From Paratinospora sagittata (Eukaryota > Streptophyta > Magnoliopsida > Ranunculales > Menispermaceae), in NCBI GenBank assembly GCA_035771175.1, contig CM069593.1, forward strand, positions 38,465,741 through 38,529,740: a stretch of DNA of 64,000 nucleotides. Direction: 5' to 3'. The notes under the pieces were generated by a model. The model did not search any database and was not told where the DNA came from. It saw only the letters and a list, made by a program, of their open reading frames with translations. Shown here one piece after another: positions 56,179 through 64,000 of this stretch. The first letter of the stretch is position 1. Each line of letters begins with the position of its first letter. The position numbers and the translations under genes were made by a program.

Positions 56179-57435
56179 TTAGATTAATTGCTTGCTAGCC
56201 TCAGGATCTGCCTGTGTAGCAGCTCGAGCCAACTCCCTGGTGGCAACTGGCATAGGACTAAACTGCGTAACAGGCGCTCTACAAGGACACTCATACCTCC
56301 TGTGCCCCTGAACACGGCACTCGAAACAGACAATCGGTCTCAGTGCCCTAAGCGCTGAAGATATGGCCTGAGATTCTACCCCTACTGTCTGTTGTCCGCT
56401 ATGCCTCACCAAACTCTGCTATTGTTGGGGCCTATCTGACATCTGCACACTCTGGCCTAGAATTGGTGGTGAAACTATCCTTGGGGCGGAAACTACTGAT
56501 GCCTCGTACCCGCTGCCACCATACATCTGCTCATCTTGCCATAAAACTGACCCGCTAACCCTGTCGATTGAGTCTGTACTGAAGGAACTGTAGATGTATG
56601 GACCGTGACTGATGTTCTCATTCGAGAGTGAGCCTCTGCAGTCTCAAAGTTAGCAGCTTGCAACATCGCTTGGGTGTAAGCCTGTACGCCTGCAAGTGCC
56701 AAACCCTGACGGATACGATCACGAAACCCATCCCGTATCCTCTGCATGCAAAGGTAATCAATCGACACCATCTCAGGACCAATGAGTGTCAAGCGGTTAA
56801 ACTCCTACTCATACTCCATCACTGACCTATTGCCCTAAGTCAGGTGCATGAACTCGATCCTCCTATGATCGCGCTCTGACCTCGGGTAGAACTTCTCTTA
56901 GATAAGTTCTTTAAACCTGGTCCACGTCTGGATCTCATCGACAATGCGGTCAAGTCTCAGCCACCAATCATCAGCCCTATCAATGAGCTTGAATCTGGCA
57001 AACCTCGCTCTATCAGCCTCGGAAGCCTACATGTCGCCGAAGATAGTCTCCATCCTCCTGAGCCATTTCTCAGTTGTCTCAATGCAAAGGCCTCCAGTAA
57101 AATTTGTCGGGCCTCTGATCCGGAAGGCCTTCATGACCCTTTCATAACGCTTTGACTCAGACCTCTGCTCGGGAATCCTCACAGCCTCAACCGGTACCTC
57201 AACCTGAACATCGGCATGAACCTCAGCTGGTCCAGCCCTATCTCCCACGGCCATGCCAACACTGTCATGCTCCCTCTCAACTGGAACACCTGGCTATGGT
57301 TGGCCTTTGCGCTGGACCTGGGCAAGCAGTGCTAGTGCTAGTATCTAAGATTGTTGTTGTTGTATCTTGGTCTGAGTAGCCTGCTGAGCAGCAAGTAAGG
57401 CCTCAATCTACGTAAAGCGCTCATCTGGGTCCATG
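56179..57435 (-). pseudogene. gag of element G
   Basis: It starts MDPDERFT at 57435, broken at once by TAG where a Gln codon is likely. The core has NFTGGLCIETTEKWLRRMET, FKLIDRADDWWL, DYLCMQRIRDGFRDRIRQGL, and the zinc knuckle CFECRVQGHRRYEC near 56320. At least four TAG/TGA stops break it. Confidence 0.85.
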
Positions 57436-57616
57436 GTTGATTCTGTATCCCCTCTCTTGTAAATCTGAAAATCACAAATAAGGAAAAGTCCATTAGAATC
57501 ACAATCCATGAGAGTTGTTATCCCTAAGATAACTACCCATAATCATACCCATAAAAGAAATCATAATATTTTATAAGTTTTTTATTCTTTTTAAGGTTTT
57601 TAAACCTAAAACGCTC

Positions 57617-57628
57617 CCTCTGATACCA
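57617..57628 (-). other. primer-binding site of element G (tRNA-iMet)
   Basis: The minus strand reads TGGTATCAGAGG, four bases inside the LTR. Confidence 0.85.
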
Positions 57629-57632
57629 AAGT

Positions 57633-59161
57633 TGTCACGACCCACGATCTGTGACGTCATGACTGGCAAGGAACCCTGGGTATATCATCCCTCGATATAC
57701 ACGGCGTCCTAATAAGCCTTCTAACCATACACATAAACCCAATAAACAACATCAAACATATGGACATAAATAAGATCATCAATAATAAACATACCCAAAA
57801 TGACAACCAGAAAATTCCTCCAAGTCTATAATGTTCAAAGTACAAAATTATACTTAATCATAAGTACAGACCCATCTAAATGTTAAGTATAAGCATTAGG
57901 TGTTACATAGTACAATTTATCAAAATAAATGCGGAAAAGTACTAAACACCTACGTCACAAAATACAGGGAAACGCTTCGCAGCTAAGTTTTCCCTTTCCC
58001 TTCTTATTCGATCGTGAAAAGATAAGGATGATGAGTGAGCTACAACAAGCTTAGTGAATGTTCTCTACAAGTGGCAACATATATATGCATTTAAATAAAA
58101 CATTGCAAGATCATTAAAACAGTTTAAATAGCATGGTGATACACAAGATTACATACATGCCAAATATAATGCTTCATGTCATAACCAAGACAATGCATAT
58201 CATTTTATAAACATGCACATGCAATCCTAGACACCTCCTAAGTAAGTGTCAATCCAAAGGCCTAAGTGCGCGACATCCATTGTCGACCGACCTTTTACCA
58301 GTAATCTAATAGGATTTCTAGGGTTGTGTAGCTAATAGGATCACCCCACCGAGACAAGTAATATGTCTAGGCAATCCTATCTACACAAGCCATAAAACCC
58401 TCTACAAGGTCCACAACTGGGGATCACCATCTAGCCCAATGGAATTCTCTAAAAGAGAATCCCATATTAGGAGATCCAACCCACATTGCTTTCCCAACTG
58501 ACTATGCTCAAATATTTTTCATAAACTATTAAATCATGCATACTACATTAGATAAGCATTTAAAATCTCATTTATACTACAATGTCACATATAGAAATCA
58601 CATGTAAAGAAACACTCACAACTTGATTGGTTAGACTTAACCAATCCAATTCCAACCACAAGAAAGCACTAGAATGCACTAACACACTCCTAAGCACCTC
58701 AACCTTCAATTGACTTAATTGGGTGACTTAGATCAACCACAATCCCTAGAACATACATGGTTCACACAATAATGAAAATCAGTCCAAAAGTGTGTCAAAC
58801 AATCATGTTTAAACCCAATACAAAAGCCAATTAAGATTCTAAAATAGTCATACGCATGAGCCAATTCCGTATTTCTCAATTTAACCATTTAATACCAAAC
58901 TAACCCACATTTAACCTAGTTGAATGCAATAGGTTGATCCTTATGATCCAACCACTATAATACAAGGCATTCAATCATAAATAGGGTTAATTAGACTAAT
59001 TTCATGTCAATTTCATCAATTGACATCAACTAGGTCAAAATCCCCAAATTTGGGCAAATCGAACCCACGCGAGCGTCAAATACGTTTATGCATATGTATA
59101 TGTATACATATATGGGTACTCTACGAGTCAAATGGTATCATCCTAAGGTAGGGGCATTACA
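57633..59161 (-). repeat. 5' LTR of element G, promoter deleted (1529 bp)
   Basis: It aligns with the 3' LTR at both ends but lacks the part matching 51545-52642 (about 1.1 kb), which holds the array and TATA box. It keeps about 200 bases near 58050-58265 that the 3' LTR lacks. Confidence 0.88.
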
Positions 59162-60164
59162 GCAGCGCTGAGTTTGAGCGTCGCGGCGCTGAAAGGAAAA
59201 TAACTTGCGGTTTTTGCAAGTTAAAAGTGGATTTTTCCCCACTTTCCAATTCTAATTCCACACGACTTTGGGGCATATTATATATCAAGATTTAGGGTTT
59301 TTCGAGAAGAATACACTGGAGAAGAGAGAAAGACGGCTAGGAGCAAAGGAACGCGAAGAAGACGACTTGGATGCAAGAAGGATTCAACAAGTTCAATTGT
59401 GGCTAGTTTGAGTTTTCCATGTTTTATTTCTTATTTCTCAACATGTTTTGGATTTCATTGTTCCAAAGTGTGAACTAACTTGTTAGGAAAAGATGCATCC
59501 TATATTAGATTTTATGCAATAGTATTAGTTTTTATTTATTGTCAATGATTTATTCATCGTTTATTTATAATTTTTCCATGCTTAATGCTTTTGATTTCTT
59601 GGCCACAGATCGAATGATCATAGACTTGGGGGGTGACACTCAATAGAGGGTTCTCTAGGTTAGAACATGAGAAATATGACATAAGATGATCGTAGTATCG
59701 ATAGGTATGCGATGCCTCATGAAGTTATAGGAAAATCACAGAGCGTAATGCATTGCTAATATATGGTTTTTATCGATAGATCTAAATTATATTTTGGTAA
59801 TAGATTCTAATGCGACACTTGACAGAGGGTGCTAGAAACTATAGGATTTTGACTTATAAAAATGAATAATAATTTGATAATAACCATGATTAATATTGCA
59901 TAATTGATAATTAGGTGAAATCTAATCTCTAGATGTTTTTACTATTCAATTTTCTCCAGGAAATTTTGATACTTGGTATTTTATTCATTGCTTCAGTTTA
60001 AATATTAGTTTAGTTTATTGATCATTAAACTTTGGTTTTCTAAATAAAATTAAGGCTAGGAACAATATAATTAGTGTAGTAACACTATCCCTGAGGACAA
60101 TACCCGATTCTCATCGGTTTATATTATAACTTGGCAACCGTACACTTGCGGTTTGCTCGCATCA
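59162..60164 (+). repeat. solo LTR S, right part
   Basis: Phrases gcagcgctgag and gcgtcgcggcgctgaaagg are followed by the TATA-like catattatatatcaag (59275-59290) and a leader. It ends CTCGCATCA, then ATCGC (60165-60169), the exact copy of 49887-49891. No internal region follows, so this is a solo LTR formed by LTR-LTR recombination. Confidence 0.85.
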
Positions 60165-60890
60165 ATCGCGTCCAGACAATCAGCAGCGCACTGCTCAAAG
60201 GCAGGAGCATGCTGCTCTATAACCAAAAACCACAAGTCTAGAACCCAAAAATCAAGCAGGAGCGCGTTGCTCTAAGGTGAGAGTGAGCTGCTCTGATGGG
60301 CAACTTACAAGACTTGACCAAAAACGTGAAAAACTTGGATTTTTGAATTTTAAACTTTATGAACACTTTTCACAATGAAATATAATTAAAATACATAAAG
60401 TTTGATGAACAAAAACCTTAGAAAACACTTCAAACAATGAATCGAAGTCTAGATTCAAAATCAAATTAAAATGAAAAAAACTTAAACTAAAGATTTTGAA
60501 AAACTTTGTAGAAATATGATTTTGATTAAAACAAGTGCAAATATGATTCAATTAAGTTTGAAATAGTTTAAGAACATAAAACCAAACATGTTTGAACACT
60601 TAAAGGTCAATTTTAAAGAAAACATAGTCCATGAATGAATTTCAAAGAATGATAAGAATGATTGAGCAATATGAAAGGAAAGTAGGTTTACATCCTAATT
60701 CTAGACACATAGGACTCTTCAACCTCATAATTCTTCTTTTTTTCCAAGCTCTAGTGTGAATGATCCTTTGCTTGAGCGACTTGAAATACTTTGGCTCTTT
60801 TTTGCTTTAGGTGTTGAAATATACTAAATAGAAATATTAGCACTATTTGTTATATTGTTTGTTAGCATCAAAACACTTAAAAGAATTTTA
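60165..60890 (-). repeat. repeat family F, copy 2 (right part)
   Basis: It starts with the ATCGC target copy. It has a GCAGCGCACTGCTC / GGAGCGCGTTGCTC phrase array (60170-60300) and then sequence matching 44150-44600. It ends near TAGCATCAAAACA, whose minus strand TGTTTTGATGC could be an LTR start. Confidence 0.6.
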
Positions 60891-60999
60891 AATGAAAAAC
60901 CACTTAGGTCAACACACACTTGATGTTACTGTACAAGATACTAGTATGCTTCTACTCATCTATTGGGGTGGTAATCAACAGAATGCAACGCATGACATA

Positions 61000-62470
61000 A
61001 AGAAAACCCCTTCGTGTAACCTAAATCTTTATTAGCTTCCTCATTTGAGTTTGATGGATTATCTAAAAGAGGAAATTATTTGCTCATCATCCCCTTCAGC
61101 ATGTAGCTTCTCAAATTCTAGTTTGGTGGTAAGGTTGTAGTGAGGAAAACGAGATGGAATATGACCATTGCCAATACGGTGATGACACTTAATGTTGGAA
61201 CCAATAAAGTGAAACATAGAGTAGAAAGTCACCATTTTAAGTGCACTCGATCTCGCATTTGGGTTACTAGTTGCACGAGACTGGACTAAACCGGGTTGAA
61301 CACTACTACTAGGACGAGCACTGATAGTTAACTTAACTTGTTGAGATCTTTGTCTTGAGAAGTTACACACCTCTAAAAAACCAATTTAAGTAACTTTTCA
61401 ACATCTAAAGCCTTGTGGTAGGCCTCTTCGAAGGTGTAAAAGTTATAGAGATTAACCTCCCGCTTGATCTTTGGTTAAAGATTGTTAGGAGATTTTGCAA
61501 CAATTACCCACATGGGAAGTTCAATCTAACAATGTGCCATAAGGTTCTCAAAACCAGGAAGGTACTAGGTAACACTAAATGACATATGTTAGAGGTTAAG
61601 CCATTGTTCCATTAATTGTTTCTTGTGATTGATAAGAAGATATTTTTTCTTCAACTTTTGTTTCATCTCAGCCCAAAGTGTAATAGGTTCTTCACCCATA
61701 CTGTCTAAGTTTTCTTGGACACTTTGCAATACATCTTGGCTAATCCTTAAATTTTCATTTGAGCAAAGCGAACTCGTTGTCCCTCCATCATGTCATACCA
61801 CTCAAAGTAGTCATTAAGAGCTACTAGCCAATCTAAGAAAACATTAGGGTCGAGCTTGCCATCAAAAAGAAGAAGCATCAACCTTAACTCTCTTAGTAAT
61901 ATCATATGGGTCATCATAATGAGGCTTATAAAAGGGGGTTATTATAATTATGCGATGACCTATCATGACATCTGATCTTGCGTCCAGCATGGTAGGGTTA
62001 CCCTTGAAATCACCCTCAAAAAGTTGTTGGATGTCAATAAAGAACTCAAACTCTCTCCTATATAAGACTCAAAAAGGACCTGGTTTAGGGGCTATCCTCC
62101 TACCTACTAGGTCAGGATTCCTAAAAGAATAAAACCTAAATGGGATATTGGATTCTAAAAGAATAGTTAATAGTCTTGAGGTAGGATATAATGTTCATAA
62201 TGGGCATGACTAATGGGGACGTAGAATTGAGTAGTATTGTACACTGACTAACCCTAGAAGGTGGGGCATGGTCAACACTAGTTTCATCTATTGGTTATTT
62301 TTCTAACGTTGTAGCCAACTGGAACATTGGCTTTGTTAATTCAGTTGTAAGTTCTACGCGTAGTTCTGCCTTAAATTGCTCCATGGATGTCTTATGGGCT
62401 AAAAGTTGGTCTTTCAGGTCATTAAGCTCAACTTGAGAGGAGTTGTAGGCATTCATAGAGCGGGTAATTT
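61000..62470 (-). pseudogene. gag remnant of a Reina/CRM-type gypsy element
   Basis: Broken minus-strand frames: VELNDLKDQLLAHKTSMEQF near 62440, then DGKLDPNVFLDWL, YFEWYDMMEGQRVRF, EEPITLWAEMKQKLKKKYL, and at 61370-61059 a Ser/Arg/Gln-rich tail (CNFSRQRSQQVKLTISARPS). The order is that of Reina-clade gag. It and the integrase remnant at 47530-48700 flank the F/S/G nest, and no RT lies between them outside the nest. Confidence 0.7.
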
Positions 62471-63171
62471 TCAATTAAAAAACATATGCAGGTGTTTACA
62501 AGTATAATGCTAATATGACACAAGAAAGCAATTAATAATGTAATAAAGAATTGTATGCTATAAATGCACGTGACAGCAAGAAATATGCAAAAACAAATAT
62601 GCAAGGGAGCAAGTAAAGGTTACTAAGGGTTAATAATGATAAACGATTAAATAATGAAATGGCTTTAATATGGATGACGTGTTGCAGTACTAAGTAATGA
62701 AAAGAATGACCAAGTATTGATGCAACATAAAATGAGATATAAATTAAAGGAATAATTTAATAATGTAATGAGCTCTAAAGATGCTTAACGTGTGGAACCA
62801 CGCCTAAGGATTGATGCAAACTACTTACTACCACTGTGATATGTGAATATTGTGACATTTTGAGTTTTTACCAAATTCACGGCCTTAAAGAGTTCACCGT
62901 GTCAAGTTGTACCGAAAGTTGGCTGGTGTAACTATATGGATTTTTTAGATATATAGGCATGATTTTTATTTTTTATATATATATATATTCAAAAATAGGC
63001 AACGAATAATAGAATATCTAAAATTAGGCAAGTTTTAGACACATTGGTGTCAAATCAGTGCCAACTTAGCAATTTAAAAAATAAAATAAAAGAGGCAACA
63101 TTCATCTGATAATTAAAACAAAACCAATGTCGGCATTAGGTAAGTTAAAAAAATTTGAAAAACGCTTTTTA
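62471..63171. other. AT-rich spacer, no gene recognised
   Basis: A TG-start candidate (tgtgacattttgag, 62853) might be an LTR edge of the Reina-type element but is unsupported. Another AT tract lies at 62965-62990. Confidence 0.4.
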
Positions 63172-63221
63172 ACCAGCAAAATCGTAATAGGGTAAAAACC
63201 CTTGTGTACGATTTTGCTGGT
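63172..63221. repeat. perfect 15-bp inverted repeat with a nested hairpin
   Basis: ACCAGCAAAATCGTA (63172-63186) pairs exactly with TACGATTTTGCTGGT (63207-63221). The 20-base interval itself pairs AGGGT (63189-63193) with ACCCT (63198-63202). Confidence 0.9.
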
Positions 63222-63409
63222 GTGAAAAAAAAAAAAACAACGATGATGAAAAGAGAGAAACCACTCATGTCTCCATCTCTCCAACATTCCTCACCTTATT
63301 TTCTCTCCGATCACTGACGTTTCATCTCTCTGGTGTCCCATCTCTCTCTAACATTTTCTCTTTTTGGCATTCTATTTGTCTCTGTTCTGGAGAGAGACGA
63401 GATGCCAGA

Positions 63410-63673
63410 TGTTGGAAACTTTGATCTAAGAACAAGAACACCACAAACTTGCTTGAATGACTAACTTTTATTAACAATAACTTTGGCTTAAATAGCCATT
63501 CAATACACAATCTTAACAGAAACGAGAAATCAGCCCACTTAGCGGAAATACAGCAAAGTGGTAACATAAACTTTGAATCGCAACAAAAACAACAAAAACG
63601 AGTCCCTAAAGACTAGGACTTTCCCTGAAGACCAGGGCATTATTCTAACAAATAACTGCAGTAAACTCCTTCA
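63410..63673 (-). repeat. 3' LTR of element T (264 bp)
   Basis: It runs TGTTGGAAAC to CTCCTTCA on the plus strand. In its own sense it has GGCTATTTAAGCC (TATA-like) and AATAAAAG (polyadenylation-like). The polypurine tract AAGGGAGGGAA (minus) is at 63674-63684. The 5 bp outside are CCAGA. Confidence 0.8.
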
Positions 63674-63705
63674 TTCCCTCCCTTAAACTAAATGTTGTGA
63701 AGCAA

Positions 63706-63999
63706 TTAGTTTATACCAGAAATTTCACATACTCCTAGCAGTTTTCGAAGCTTCTCAAAAACTTCAAGCTTCAATGGTTTGGTCATTATGTCTGCCACCT
63801 GATCCTGACTCCCACAATGAACTAATTCCATTGTACCCTCCTTAGTAAGATTCCTTAAGAAATGAAACCTCACATCAATATGTTTGCTGCGACCATGCAT
63901 AACTGGATTTTTAGATAGCTTGATGGTTGAACTGTTGTCGCACATTACAGTAGTACAGCCTCCATCACAATGTCCCAGCTCCTTTAAAATTCTCTTCAT
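63706..63999 (-). CDS. Copia polyprotein C-terminus (RNase H), partial
   Basis: 97 residues, open at the window edge: GGCTTVMCDNSSTIKLSKNP, VMHGRSKHIDVRFHFLRN, QDQVADIMTKPLKLEVFEKL, then the stop. This is the classic Copia RNase H C-terminus (CDN...HIDVRYHF...ADIFTKPL). It degrades the RNA template during reverse transcription. The stop is about 30 bases upstream of the 3' LTR, as usual for Tork/Tnt1-type elements. Confidence 0.92.
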   Translation of the reverse strand: MKRILKELGHCDGGCTTVMCDNSSTIKLSKNPVMHGRSKHIDVRFHFLRNLTKEGTMELVHCGSQDQVADIMTKPLKLEVFEKLRKLLGVCEISGIN

Positions 64000-64000
64000 C

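Larger units (their letters stand above)
50306..59161 (-). mobile_element. Ty3/gypsy element G (Tekay/Del-like), decayed
   Basis: LTRs lie at 50306-52739 (3') and 57633-59161 (5'), with primer-binding site 57617-57628 and polypurine tract 52740-52758. Gag, protease, RT, RNase H, integrase and chromodomain all lie on the minus strand. The flanks GCGGT (50301-50305) and GCAGC (59162-59166) could be a target duplication with two changes. It sits inside solo LTR S. The LTRs are rearranged relative to each other and the coding frames carry many stops, so it is old. Confidence 0.9.
63410..64000 (-). mobile_element. Copia element T (Tork/Tnt1-like), 3' end
   Basis: 3' LTR, polypurine tract and the RNase H end are present on the minus strand; the rest lies beyond the window. 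The coding part is uninterrupted as far as visible. Confidence 0.85.

Noticed and set aside
62853..62870. TGTGACATTTTGAG as the LTR start of the Reina-type element
   Set aside because: No convincing primer-binding site beside it and no second LTR in the window.

Overview
This is nuclear DNA of a flowering plant, most likely a eudicot; the species cannot be named from the sequence. It is AT-rich and intron-style, with no bacterial operons. Nearly every recognisable gene belongs to a plant transposable element: Ty3/gypsy chromoviruses with a tRNA-iMet primer-binding site, Copia, CACTA, LINE and SINE. I found no intact host gene. The nearest is a broken fragment of a trihelix-type transcription factor at 6.4-6.9 kb.

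Layout, left to right. (1) 1-7330: 5' part of a decayed minus-strand Tekay/Del-like gypsy element (A), with the trihelix fragment at its outer edge. (2) 7331-27268: a minus-strand Copia-like element (B) with gag but no pol; its interior instead carries a long ORF of the putative plant transposon protein type. Its 3' LTR is split by gypsy element C (9134-20203), which has a clean GAAAC target duplication and nearly identical LTRs. C carries an extra ORF upstream of gag, from the same protein family as the ORF in B, and its reverse transcriptase and integrase are deleted. (3) 27.3-35 kb: a short gypsy remnant (D), a broken CACTA transposon, two LTR scraps, a LINE-type RNase H remnant and microsatellites. 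(4) 35021-43798: plus-strand gypsy element E, an older relative of C, with CTATA target duplications, inserted in repeat family F. (5) 44.6-49.4 kb: AT-rich sequence with a SINE, a MITE-like hairpin and integrase debris of a Reina/CRM-type gypsy. (6) 49.4-60.9 kb: a nest in which a second F copy holds a solo LTR (ATCGC target duplications), which holds gypsy element G (50306-59161). (7) 61-62.5 kb: Reina-type gag debris. (8) 63410-64000: 3' end of a Tork/Tnt1-type Copia element running off the window.

Three patterns stand out. First, elements A, C and E carry three evenly spaced hairpins (117-124 nt period) upstream of gag, each showing the loop GGTATGGGAC. I know of no description of this; it could be an RNA packaging, dimerisation or translation signal. 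Second, at least six unrelated LTR types carry short palindromic CG-rich repeat arrays directly upstream of their TATA box, and these arrays change faster than the surrounding LTR. Third, members of one extra-ORF family sit in both a gypsy lineage and a pol-less Copia element, and in the latter the ORF has its own promoter-like leader.
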